Of a stretch of DNA of 64,000 nt, positions 53,004 to 64,000 are shown piece after piece. A program made the position numbers and the translations under genes. Positions within the stretch are counted from its first letter, which is position 1. Each line of letters opens with the position of its first letter. The stretch comes from Hydractinia symbiolongicarpus (lineage: Eukaryota; Cnidaria; Hydrozoa; Anthoathecata; Hydractiniidae): positions 14,958,851-15,022,850 of the forward strand of contig NC_079877.1 of NCBI RefSeq assembly GCF_029227915.1. Direction: 5' to 3'. Under the pieces are notes generated by a model. That model did no database searches, was not told the origin of the DNA, and saw only the letters and a program-made list of their open reading frames with translations.

Positions 53004-53121
53004 CTAGTCGTTAGCCCGTGGAAAAATCCACGGGTTCGCCCGTCGCAGCTAAGCTCCCATTTTGCGTGACAGACAGACGGACCGACGGACAGACAGACGG
53101 ATACGGGCATTATAATATAGA
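53004..53121 (-). mobile_element. Short non-autonomous Helitron, 118 bp
   Basis: On the minus strand it begins TCTATATTATAATGCCC after A and ends with a perfect hairpin (CCCGTGGAT / ATCCACGGG) and CGACTAG before T. Ends and hairpin match the 145-bp copy at 8062-8206; the interior tract of GTCTGTC units differs in length. Confidence 0.85.
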
Positions 53122-53659
53122 TTGTACAACACCGCTTCTACAATTCTAACAACTACTCTCTTTGGAGTATCTGCTTATGGCGATGGCAAAATAATTTCAT
53201 CATTTATACCCGAAGTCAAACATGTCAGATAACGTAGTTAAATAAAAGGCGAACTGCGCACGGCACAGCTGCTGAGATAAAGTCCATTATGACAGTGTTG
53301 ATTTTAAAGACCAGACCGACTGCTCCATAATGAATCAATTTACATGCTATAGCCTTTATAAAAAAAAAGTTTAGAAACAAGACCAACAATTTTTTATTAT
53401 TGAAAATATCGTACAGTTATAAAAATTTGATGTTTTCCTCATAAAAAAGGTAGATTTTAACTTAAAACTTCGCAGAACGGCAACACACTAGACCCAAAAT
53501 ATAAAACAGTCTGTTAAAAATGCCAGTTTTGTTTACATTTTTGTGAGAGCTGAATTATTTGTAAGTGAGTATCTTTACACATTTGCCAAACGTGTGACTA
53601 AATTAAAAAACAATGGAATATATTTCTCCTTATTGTGATGGTCACAGGTCAATACGCAC
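53122..53659. other. Gene-free spacer
   Basis: No gene or RNA seen in this AT-rich stretch. Confidence 0.45.
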
Positions 53660-55520
53660 AAAATAATGAATTAAGAAAAAGTTAAAGATCAAAAGTAGCA
53701 AAAAATGTTAAAAAACATGTGACGAACATATTTTTATTATTTGATACTGTTGAACGTGCTGAACAAAACGTACTTTGTGAGCCAAGATCAAGAAAGTAAA
53801 GGCTCATGAATAAAGGGGAAGCCATCATAATGCGTGTTCGATTTCTTGTTGAATGTTTCCGGTCTGTATACTTATTCAAATTTGGCGCCATCCTGTCATA
53901 ACAAACTTTTTCGTTCCAAGATCGTTGTTTGTTTTGAGAAAGAGACTCAAAACATGAAAATAGTATTGTCGTTGTTCGTAAGGGATATTTCTTAAGTTTA
54001 AAGAAATTTAAGGAAGGATATAAAATGCTGTTACTACTATAGTACGTAAAACATTCTTATTTTTCTCAAGTCAAAGACGTAAAGTTCACTAGTAAGTACT
54101 TCTAAAACTCACTTATTTTTCACTTCATACAGCTATGAAAATTATGTAAACATGTTAGGAGAAAGATATATAGATAATTAGTTGTGAAATATAGTTATCT
54201 GTTTGTCATCAAAGTAGTTATCATAGTAGATTTTAGGATTTAGAAATCTATAATTATTTTTCTTTCGCTCAGATTTTTTTTCTGGCTGCCAGAAAATGAT
54301 TTTTTATTCGCCTCTGCATTCACCTCTCAGGTTACATGGTAAAAGCAATGATGAAATTTTGAGAAGTTCCCCTTATAAAGCAATGTATTTTCGTAAGAAA
54401 TGTTTGTAATCAAGTTATGCGCTGTGGAATGTAAATCTATCAAGAAATGGAAAATTTATCAAACGAAGGATATTATATTCTACTGCAAAAACAAGGTAGC
54501 AACTTTAGGAGCAAGAAGGGGGCCATCTATGGCAGAAAAGAAGTTATATTTTTTTCGAATGCCCATGTGAAGATCAGATTAAACCTCTGAAACAAAGTTT
54601 CTGTTCTTCCTTCGCACCGAAAAGAATCAGTTTAAATTTGTGGATAAAGACATTGATCATTTTAAGGAAGCCAAAATGATATGTACTGGAGTTGTCGCTT
54701 TATATGCGAAATTCCGGATAAGTGGAACCATTTTTGGAATTTCAACGATCAGAAGTGCGTGTTATAAAACGTGCGTGGTGGCACATTACAGCCAAATGTT
54801 TTTAAAAAATTGGATAAGTGGAACATTCGCTAAATGAAACTATTTTTTCGGTTCCCTGAAAGTACCTTTTTAGTGATGGTTATGGGGTCAATGTACACAA
54901 GGTTATTTAATAAGAAAAAATTGAAGATCAAAATGGCAAAAATGTTGAAGAACATTTACAGAACATATTTTTATTATTTTGTACTACTTAACTTGCCAAT
55001 GAAATAGCGAGTAAAGATAAAAAAATTAAAAAACCAATGGAGAAAAATGAAGCCATCATATTGTACGTTCGATTTGTTAATGAAGGTTTCCGGTCTGTAT
55101 ATTTATTCAAACCTGGCGCCATCTCGTGATAACAAAATTTATCGTTCGAAGTTGGAAGTATGTTGTGGAAAAGGGACTCAAAACATGAAAATAATATTGT
55201 TGTTGGTTATGACAGATATTTCTTTAGTTCAAAGAAGTTTAAACAAAGGTTATAAAAAGCTGTTACTACTATAGTACGTAAATCATTTTTAGTTATCTCA
55301 AGTAAAAGATGTTATTTTTGTTGTTTGCTAAACAGTACATTCAAAACTTACTTATTTTCACCACATGCACCCATGGAATTTCTGTAAAAATGTTGTTAGA
55401 AAGATATATAGGTAGTTAGTCGTGAAATATAGTTTTTTATTTGGCATTATAGTATCCTTTTCTTGCTTAAAATTTATTTTCTGGCTGTCAAAAAAAAATT
55501 TCTTGCTCGCCTCTCCTTTA
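53660..55520. repeat. 1.2-kb tandem duplication, two units
   Basis: Unit 1 begins about 53660 and unit 2 about 54890; corresponding points are about 1.23 kb apart (for example 53818 and 55049, or 53999 and 55210). Shared blocks include 'gtttccggtctgtata', 'tggcgccatc', 'gggactcaaaacatgaaaata', and a TATA-like 'tataaaa' before 'gctgttactactatagtacgtaa'. A conserved GTACGT donor-like site follows. The blocks may include promoter and first exon of an unrecognised gene, since the minus-strand frame starting MAP(N/G)LNKYTDRK is kept for about 25 codons in both, but the evidence is weak. Confidence 0.7.
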
Positions 55521-55929
55521 AGTAAAGTTTTTGTAATTACAGGATTGCAAATGTGTTTGAAAAATGTGAGATACTTCAAAAAATTACTAAAATAAAGGTT
55601 GATAAACGTCTAGGGAAACCAAGAAGAAAAGCCACTGCAAAGTTTTATGATTAGAATCTCCATTCCCTATACCAATAGAGAGTAAAGCTGTAGCAGCTGC
55701 TAGTAATTTGAGATGATAATATTATGTTGATACAGCACAACCTGGTCATGTGGACGTGAACAAGATTGGCGACATTGCTTTTTTATATCAAATGGTAAGT
55801 ATTGACATAATTGTAGTAGGTGTCTTTGTGTGGTTGGGCTTAGAGATCTTTCTAATTTGCCAGCAAATACAGCATATTCTTCATCAGCGGGAATACAACA
55901 AGAAGTAGTATATTGCATTGAGGTATATT
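55521..55929. other. Spacer with one candidate exon
   Basis: A minus-strand frame (55700-55918) has five cysteines and ordinary-looking codon use but no clear start, splice partner or counterpart in block 1. I do not annotate it as a gene. Confidence 0.35.
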
Positions 55930-56730
55930 AATTTATCTGTGTAGTTGCAGCTGTGTAGGTGTAGTAGCGACATATACAATTTAAAATTGCGATGCGAATT
56001 AGAAGTATTCCTTTTCATTACAATCCTTACCCTATACGGCTCGGGTTTTTTCGAACATATTATGACATAGTTCAAATTGACTCGATCTTGGTACACTAAC
56101 AGTACGTCATGAAAATACAAAAAGACAATAAATTTTTGCTCATGTCAGCACTTCTTTGCGACGTCATGGGAAGCTCCCAAAATAACAATATCTGTTTAAA
56201 ATTCAATTACTTTAATTCCAGAACGAATTTTCACATGCTGTCTGAAACTTTTCATAGGTAAATGAAATGTATTTAACATATTTCCCGTTTTCTACAAAGT
56301 TTGCATCAAAAAATATCACAAACTGCCCCCAAATCCAATTTCCTTGATTTTTTAGTAAAATCCACACAAATTAGGAAATAAAATGTCAAACGTTTATAGA
56401 ATGATAACCCTTAGTGAAATAAAGTTGTGTTGTAAGTTCCAAATTCTAAGTATAATACTAATGAAAGTTTTTAGAGTTTGACGATTATAAAAATTTCCGA
56501 TATTTTAAGAGGTAGTTTTGAATTGTACAATATCGACAGCTCTGAAAGTTATAGTACGGAGTTGTATACAGAAACTGTTATCCCCCTTCCCCTTTCTACA
56601 CTATAGATTAACTGTGTAAAATAACTGGGAATGTTTAACAGAAGCAAATTATTAATTTCATGCTCATCTTTCAAATCAAAATACACAAAAATAAAACGAT
56701 GTTCTGGACTCCGTCTAGGTTTTTTATTTT

Positions 56731-57091
56731 TCAGAACAAAGCACACAAGGAAGCGCAACGAGGGCGATTCCATGTCATGTGACGCGAGCAATCTTGATCA
56801 CGTTTACAATCCTGTGGCACCGGATGAAATAAGCCGTGCTTGTTTCCACCAACATAACACCATTCTCCGGAGGTCTAAATCAAATAAAATAGATATTGGT
56901 TCGATATTGAACGTTCCTGTAATAATGTAAACAAAAAATTGAATTACCCAAGATACTCCGCAGTAACTCCAACAATTGTGATCATAACATCCATACAAAA
57001 TTTTATTACCATTTCGCCATACCGATGTTGTACCCGTTACGCCAGTAAAAAGCAAACATATCAACACTGACACAAATAAATTAAACTTCAT
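56731..57091 (-). CDS. Secreted eight-cysteine peptide, two exons (block 2, first copy)
   Basis: Exon 1 is 56948-57091 (48 codons), exon 2 is 56731-56874 (47 codons plus TGA), with a 73-bp GT-AG intron in phase 0. The 95-residue product starts with a signal peptide of about 20 residues (ending LLFTGVTG). Cysteines are at 35, 40, 44, 54, 71, 77, 88 and 92. Conserved landmarks are SVWRNG, YGCY, CWSYCGVSW, TSGEWC and CSRHM. Reading through the intron gives a longer false frame. An AATAAA-like sequence follows the stop directly. It is the intact counterpart of the pseudogene at 38686. Confidence 0.86.
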
Positions 57092-57821
57092 CTTGATAGA
57101 AACTAAGAAAAAAACGTCTAGAAATTCAGTTTGAAAAAATAATATTTAATCATGGAAACAGCACAGTAAGTAAATGAAATTTTCTTACCCTGAATCCTAC
57201 AATGTGTTTATTGTTGTCCACACTGTGACTTGTTAAGACCTTTTAATTAAAAAAACACCATTCATTCTCAATTTATACAATCCAATAGGTGACATTTTAT
57301 AGTTTTGCTTGATATTTTTAATGGAATACATATAACTATTTCATGGCTGTATAATATCATTACTGGGCGAAAGAACATAATCAGCTTATTTCAAAGAGTC
57401 ACCATAATTCACTTTTCTAAGCTGCTTTGATCAAGTGACCCGACAAAAACAATATTGTAGTTGGATTTATTCGGCTTTCTTTGTTAAAATCTGTTTTTAA
57501 ACTTTTTAAAATAAACATCGTTATCAGTGTCTACTGTCTCTATTTCTAACAAACATGACTCACATAAAAATTGTACAAGCGGCTAACTCAAGCAAATGAA
57601 CAACTGCATGTTGATACTGACAATTAAAAAGCATTTAGTGCTAATGTAGGCAATGAAAGATGTCAACACTAAACTGACATCTGATAATGTAAGAAATACT
57701 GGGCAATAGTAAGCAAAAACATTAAATTGGTCAAAAAATGTTATTGTTTTTTTTAAATTATTTTTACAGGATAAAGCCTGTTTATTGTTAAACTGCGTTT
57801 TTAATGTATTTATTAAGTATG

Positions 57822-57963
57822 CACCGGTATTGCCTACCCAATTTTCCTCACATGGTATGGGTTCACCTGCAGCTGTGATAAAGCCAGTGGTAAATATGCC
57901 TGCGATTGTGAATTTAACCACTAACCTTGTGTTAACGAAACGAAATACCATTAGGCCACGCGT
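57822..57963 (-). repeat. tRNA-derived SINE (minus strand)
   Basis: Minus-strand match to 40042-40190: GTGGCCTAATGGTATTTC head, GGTTAGTGGTTAAATTC B-box-like block and AAATTGGGTAGGCAATAC tail. Confidence 0.72.
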
Positions 57964-58252
57964 GTTTAGTGAGAATTCTTTCTACTTATTGTTTATCCAT
58001 CCCTACTTTTTATTCAAAACAACTTTTTTTGAGGTAACACTTAGCGGGCAAAAGAAAAAGAATTGTAAGCGTCAACGTGAGATAAATGGGCTAACTAAAA
58101 GGGTTTCAGGAACACTGGGCCTAGAAAACTTTGGTATTGATGTATCCTAGAATTAGTTTCACCACTTTCAGCGTATATTTTATTTCACTTGATTTCACAT
58201 TTTTAACATATTTTGAATTACTTTCTCAATTTAACTGTTGCTTATTATGTAA

Positions 58253-60600
58253 CTAGCCGATAAAGCTCGCGGGAGAAATCCACTTAGGTAAAAGGTCAAT
58301 AAAAAGAAAGTTCTTCTAGACGTTTTGCTGACGTCACCAGTGCAGATAAAAAGATTTGCGAATTTGTTTTTTCTTTGTCTGCAATGCGTAGAGGTTGAAA
58401 CGGTAGTCAAAATAATGTACAGGATGATATGTTCTCGACGAACGCCTAAGGAGATATCAGGGATTAAAACTTTTGCTGACATCAGCAAAGACCCGTAAAA
58501 ACCCTAAAAACATTTTTAGAAATTAGTATACCTGTTGCCTTTTCGCATAGATCTTGAAACGCTGATCAAGAAAATGTTTAGGATCATGTACTTTTTATAA
58601 ACGGTTGCAGAGATATTAGGGTTTAAAGGTTTTTGATGACGTCATCAACCCGTCTATTCCGAAACGGTATCGGAGACCCAGGTTTGGGAAAATTACCCCA
58701 ATTGGTTTTAGGTGGTCCGTAGTTACCCATGCGGTGGAAAAGCATTGACATCACCACGTCGTTTCGAAGTTATTTGGGCTCAAAGTTTTAAGTGGACTGT
58801 AATGGCTTCATTAATTTAATAAGGATATTGACGGTAAAGTAGTGTTTCTGACGTCAAGCCGTAACGTCATAAAGTTTAACATTTGAGTAATACTTTTCTC
58901 GTCGACTTCAAAGAAAATTTCGGCGACTTCGAAAGAAAATGAATACATCCACTATGACCGTCACAAACACTTCGTATTATGATATAAGACTAGTCGATAA
59001 GGCCCGTGGGAAAATTCACTTAGGCAAAAGGCCATCAAAAAAATAAGATGCTTTAGAAGCTTTGCTGACGTAAGCATTGCATATACAAAAAAATGGTTAT
59101 TAAAATCTTAGACAAAATGTCAAATGTCAAATCTTACACATAATAAAAAAAACAGCTTGCAAGGTGCAAGATCTAGTTGATAAAAAGTTACAACAATGAC
59201 ACTCACAAACAACATGGACACTCACAACAGCAATACTCACAAAACCGACAGTAAGAACACAAACAGTCACAACACGGATAACAACAATGTCAGAAATAAC
59301 GCATTTGAAATATGTACATCTTATAAGTGATTATGTTGAAAACCCTCAGTATGTTATTCTAAAATGTCAAAAAGTTGGCCTGTAAGAGTAAGCACAAATC
59401 AACAAAAATAAGTTCGTTACACATTTTAAATATTGTTTTTCCCTTAGAAGCTTATACAATAATATGAAAAAGCCATAGTTTAGAAAACATTAAATGTAAA
59501 TCCGCAAAAACCAGTCATCTTGCATACCATTCTCTCCCACAAAAATTTACACAAAATGTAAAAATCAACCAGTTAGGAACACAAAAATTTTTCTTTTTTA
59601 GTATGATGATCCGTAATGTCCTTAAACTAACAATTCTGAACCTGAATGTTAAAGAATCAATAACCAAAAAATAAACTTGAATTAAAAAAGATCATTATTT
59701 TTGTTGCATTGCATACGGTTCGTAAACAAAAGTTTACACAAAATGTAAAAAAGATTGGTTCTTGAGAAACAAATCTAAATCAACAAAATCAATTTCATTC
59801 AGCATGTCGTATATTGCCATTATCCATCAATCTGCCACAAAAATTTAGAAAATTCAGTTATTTCAGTGCATACAGTTATTGACCATTAGATTACAAAATC
59901 ACAAACAAACACAACAATGAATAACTTTAACACACACTTTAAAATTCTACTTTTAAATACTATAGAATTCGTTCAACTTCTCATATCGCATGTGGTCCTC
60001 CATGTAAAATGCATATATTTATAAGAATTCTAGGATTTGGTGAAGAAAGGTCTTTACTGTGGATTTGTTCTAACGGGAACATCGTTGGGGTTATAAGCTA
60101 TTTTCGAGTGTAGGTTGATCCCTTCTGATTTAATTGAATTCATTAAAAGTCATAAGAATGCCTTCGTTTGAAGAAATGAACTGATAATTACTTTGCTTCA
60201 CCTAACACCCCAATCTTCCTCCTTGCCACGCAAATGCCAAAGCTGATAGACCTTACCACTGAAAATGTAAACAACGGAATTCATCTATACTCTATGGGCA
60301 TAAAAATACATCCTACTATCCTGCAAAAATTCAAGTCTTTAAAAATCTTTGTAGGAAGCTAGGTAGCTAGCTATAGATAATTAAAAAAGAGGAATAACAA
60401 CATAAGTCATAGGTTTTTGTAAAACTTTCTGCTAGAACATTAAGCATAATTTTGATAAAAATCAACATAGATATTCACACATTAGTTACTCTCATGTTTG
60501 CACATGGTCGTGGCTCATTACGGGGTGTTGCTGAGAATGTATTTTTTTCCTTTGGAATTCTGAGAAATAGACGTTAAAGTATTATTTGGGTATTCATAAT
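58253..60600. repeat. Helitron-like repeat material in block 2
   Basis: Two similar starts, CTAGCCGATAAAGCTCGCGGGA (58253) and CTAGTCGATAAGGCCCGTGG (58990), followed by 'aaatccacttagg(t/c)aaaagg', look like 3' ends of a Helitron-type family read on the minus strand; a 'tgatgacgtcatcaa' block lies between them. 59200-59300 has irregular 'cactcacaa(c/a)a' repeats. No coding frame was recognised from here to 60600. Confidence 0.45.
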
Positions 60601-61615
60601 AAAAAAAATTAACATGAATTAAATTACATGTTCACAAACCTTGAAATAGCTTTAATCGCAGTTGGCTAAGAGCATGACTGAGATTAGACACTATTCTAAC
60701 GAAAGCAGCATTCTCTCTACTAAATGCACACTGCGAATGACGGACGCCTGTGATTAACGCACAAACGTCCATGATACTGGCTAAATTCTGGTGAAAGTCT
60801 GCTACAAAACATTTTAGAATGCAGTAAAACGATTTGTGAACGTTCTATCTACCGGACCCAATTTTTTTACGCAAAATATGTATTTATGAGCATCGTATTT
60901 TTAAGTAGCAGACACCTGTAAAAAATGATAAAACTGCTCTTTAAAAACCTGTGTTTTTAGTAGGATTGTTATTTTATGAATTTGCAGGTACTACTGCCGA
61001 TAACTCCAGTTAAAAAAGAAAACAGAAAAAAATAAACACAAAACTCCAAAATCTGGAAACTCGTGAGTTAAATGTAGCAATTCGTTATGGACAACTCATA
61101 ACAAGCAACTCGTGATTTACTAAACTACACAAACGTGTTTTTTACAATATTGTACTATCGGCAATGTACATGAGGATGACTAAACAATTTTTATTATTTT
61201 AACTCTATTTCAAATGCGAGTTGAAATATTTCTACTCACTCTCAAACAGGCAGAAAAAGAAAAGTTGTTAATTTTAAGTAAATGCAATTGGAACACAAGT
61301 AGCTACATAAACAGTTGTATCCAAATGTGTTAAACAATGCTAAAAATTTCACAAATTTCTTGAATGTTCTTAACAGTAGACAACATTTTCTCCAAAACAA
61401 AGTTATCTTCTACTTGAATTTGGACATAATTCATTGCTGTCTTCCTACTTTTAAAATGTTATGCAGATATATGAGTATAATATATGTATTATGGGATGCA
61501 TGCCGTCTAAGTGGCTAGCAATGCGGTGAGAAAAAAACATGCAAGAAAATTTTTAAGTTTCGTATTTTCGTACTAAGAAAATGAAAAATAATGTCTTGGC
61601 GTCTGTCTTTAATAC

Positions 61616-62043
61616 TCAAAACAACGCACAAATCGTGGCGCAGCGGGGATAATTCCACTTCATGTGACGCGAGCAAGCTTCGTCATTTGTGCAATAGGGC
61701 GGGACTGGTACCCATCTGTGACCTTTGTCTTTGCCAATATAGCACCACTCACCAGATGTCTAAACAAAACAAAATACTACATTAATTTCCTGTCAAACGG
61801 GTGTATATACAAATATTAAACAATTGATTTGCTTTACTCAACAAAATCCGCATCAAATTAGGTGTTCGTATAGATGCGAATAAATGATCAATTATTTACC
61901 CAAGATACTCCACAGTAACTCCAGCATTGCTGATGGTAACATCCATAGGTAAGTTGACGACCATTTCGCCATACAGATATGTGACCGGCATCACCAGTGA
62001 AAAACAGGCATAACACCATTGACGCAAATAAAACGTTCTTCAT
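61616..62043 (-). CDS. Secreted eight-cysteine peptide, two exons (block 2, second copy)
   Basis: Exon 1 is 61900-62043 (48 codons), exon 2 is 61616-61759 (47 codons plus TGA), with a 140-bp GT-AG intron in phase 0. The 95-residue product has a signal peptide (MKNVLFASMVLCLFFTG) and all eight cysteines in the same places as the 56731 gene. It shares SVWRNG, CWSYCGVSW, TSGEWCYIG and CSRHM. It is the counterpart of 40869-41307, with which it also shares intron length and flanks. Confidence 0.86.
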
Positions 62044-63774
62044 TTTGATGCAATCTAAAAAGACATTTCGAGTAACTCAAATGCAATCAAGGGAGTTGAA
62101 GTAAAAAAGTCCTACCTACCAGATAACAGTCCTTCCCTGTTCTGAGCTCTGTTGATAATACGTTCTAACTATAACATTCGGTGTTAAATGTATACCTATG
62201 TTGTTGCCATGTTGTAATCGTGTTAAAATGCTTAAATCAAGCTGGTTCTTTTAAATCTACCACGCTGTGGGATAAGCTACTTTGTCTAAACACTCACATG
62301 CTATTATCCAATTACATTCAGAACACAATGTGATACAAAAGTACTATCAACAGACACCCTTTGTTCAAAATGTAGAAAAATATTACTTGTTTTTTTCTTC
62401 TTTGTTAGTTTTAAAAATAGCCATTAAACAGATACTTATCAGTTTTGGTATGTGCTATATTGTTCCAACTCGTAGAAAGAAATGACCAGTCTCGCCAGCA
62501 TTTTCAGACTATTATTCTTTATTAAGAGAAACAATTCTTGGTTTGAAAACTACAACTGAATAAGTGAGAAATATTATAGTAACAAAAAAGTATAGCAACT
62601 ATGTAACCAATTTTGTGGCCAAACGCTAGGATATTGGATTAATGTTAAGTTTTAGTCTCGTATAACATTTTTTTTAAGATGATTCCTATTACCGACGCTT
62701 TAAGACGTAGTTTGGGCACTAGTAATTCGCTTGTAAAGATAGTTTTAACTTGTGGCCTTATTAATACGAAATTGAGGAAGATCATTCTTTAATGGATAAT
62801 GTACTGTAGTCTATCAAATAGAAACAAAATTTAAGATTATGAATGACTAAAGACGTTTTCTAACCTGGCTAAAATTAAAAACAGTATTTGAAAATAACAA
62901 ATGTTATTTGTGCAGTAACAATATGGTTGCAGTACACTTTTAAAAACTACTGTATTGATGGACTAAAGGTGTTGAAATTAGCATGTGTAGCTAGCTAGCC
63001 CCGACTAAAAGTAGCTTAGTTATTTCAACTACACAGCTGACTTTAAGCTAGCCTGAATAGTAGGGTTGGAGAAGAAAGTTAGGGCGTTGTTAACAGGTAG
63101 ACCTGGCTTTCATCGTCCTCAGGCGCACTTGGCGATAAGGTTGGATATAATACTACTACGAATAATTATGTTATGTTATCGCTATGTTAGCCAATTTTTT
63201 GATCTACCTTAAGCTAACATTCAGAAAATTTAAAATTCGACCACAGAAATTGCTAACATAAAGTTGTTATTTTTATTCACAATAAGGTTTTCGTTATTTG
63301 GTAATTCTCATTTTTATTCTTGTGAGTGTAATAAGTCTTCAGCTTTAGCAGAAGCATGTATTGCAGATTTTTTTCACAGGCAGCTAAACATTTGACTAAA
63401 TCTGTTATTTTATGATCAATGCGTACGTGGGCGGTATTTTTCGAGAAAGATACAAGGCATACGAAAAAAATTCTAAGCATCCAAACTAACCAATATTTTC
63501 TTTATAAATTGGTTAAGAATTCGATTAATAAAGAGATAGGTGATTAAACTTTTTTGACAATATGTCTTTTATTCTACGTCTTTGTCTGCATCGACACAAA
63601 AAGTTACGGTACGTAGCTATATAGCTGTTTGAAAGTTTCACGGCTTCCCCTTCCACTGGTCCTGGTACAATAACTTCTCTATTCACTTCTCAATTCTTTA
63701 ATGCTACTTTACGAGTTCTGTTACCATAAAATTATGTCTCTAGAGTGAACTTATCGCCTTTAAATAATTGCGAA
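62044..63774. other. Gene-free region at the right
   Basis: The first ~700 bases resemble the flank of the block-1 gene. Beyond 62760 no similarity to other parts of the window and no gene were recognised. Confidence 0.45.
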
Positions 63775-63821
63775 TTACAAATACAGAACTAAACCTAAGG
63801 GCGGTTTAGTTCTGTATTTGT
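63775..63821. repeat. Perfect 20-bp hairpin
   Basis: Arms 63775-63794 and 63802-63821 are perfect reverse complements around a 7-base loop. It could be a snap-back inversion or a small hairpin RNA; length and perfect pairing favour the former. Confidence 0.92.
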
Positions 63822-64000
63822 AGCTTAATCTTTTGTTTAAATTTTTAAATCGTCCGACTGCTTGATATACAGCTATACATCTTCTACTGTCATTATCATT
63901 TCTGTTTGGCCATTTCTTATAGTCAAACATACATTTCTAGCTGTAGCTTCTATTGTTAATTCAAAACATAAATTGGTCATAAGGAAAGACGTGTGATATT

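Larger units (their letters stand above)
55930..62760. repeat. Segmental duplication, block 2
   Basis: Collinear with block 1 (38090-42000). The extra ~2.8 kb between the two cysteine-peptide genes is mainly a SINE at 57822-57963 and Helitron-like repeat material from about 58150 to 60600. Confidence 0.85.

Noticed and set aside
55700-55918. Minus-strand frame with several cysteines
   Set aside because: No start, signal peptide or splice partner could be found, and its cysteine pattern does not match the eight-cysteine family.
59200-59300. CRISPR-like short repeats 'cactcacaa'
   Set aside because: The units are irregular and short, and the genome is eukaryotic; simple-sequence decay explains them.

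Overview
The window is animal nuclear DNA: AT-rich, intron-containing and full of transposable elements. The repeat families (Penelope-like, BEL/Pao, Helitron, hAT, tRNA-type SINE, Polinton) and the MACPF/PAN-like gene point to an invertebrate. My best guess is a cnidarian, probably a hydrozoan, but that is inference from family composition and not a match to a known genome.

Layout. About 1-1875 and 14600-17475 are diverged copies of one long repeat; the second is interrupted by a decayed BEL/Pao fragment. At 2441-4964 is a decayed Penelope-like retroelement whose GIY-YIG endonuclease part is inverted relative to its reverse transcriptase. A complete-looking host gene at 10910-12652 encodes a membrane-anchored MACPF protein. 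From 19729 to 35610 lies a nearly complete Polinton/Maverick (about 15.9 kb) with ~308-bp terminal inverted repeats and a 6-bp target duplication. Host DNA follows. Two related blocks (about 38.1-42.0 kb and 55.9-62.8 kb) carry four copies of a small two-exon gene for a secreted eight-cysteine peptide. Between them are a LINE fragment split by a hAT element (43428-47135), an endonuclease-type LINE relic (48.8-50.7 kb), a 300-bp pentanucleotide repeat and a 1.2-kb tandem duplication.

The Polinton is the centrepiece. It encodes integrase, protein-primed-type DNA polymerase B, packaging ATPase, major capsid protein, a candidate minor capsid protein and a set of small membrane proteins, including a 46-residue protein overlapping its neighbour by one base. 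Most frames are open, but the capsid gene carries one in-frame stop and the polymerase 5' region is tandemly duplicated. I found no adenain-type protease. Several of its genes are followed, about 10-20 bases after the stop codon, by near-perfect stem-loops, several with a GTTAC/GTAAC stem. This resembles the hairpin rule for mRNA 3' ends known from Mimivirus and is the most interesting signal in the window.

The second candidate novelty is the eight-cysteine secreted peptide family: identical cysteine spacing and intron position in three intact copies, one decayed copy, all on the minus strand inside a segmental duplication. The third is a chimeric hAT element whose spliced transposase gene begins with an OTU-like segment.
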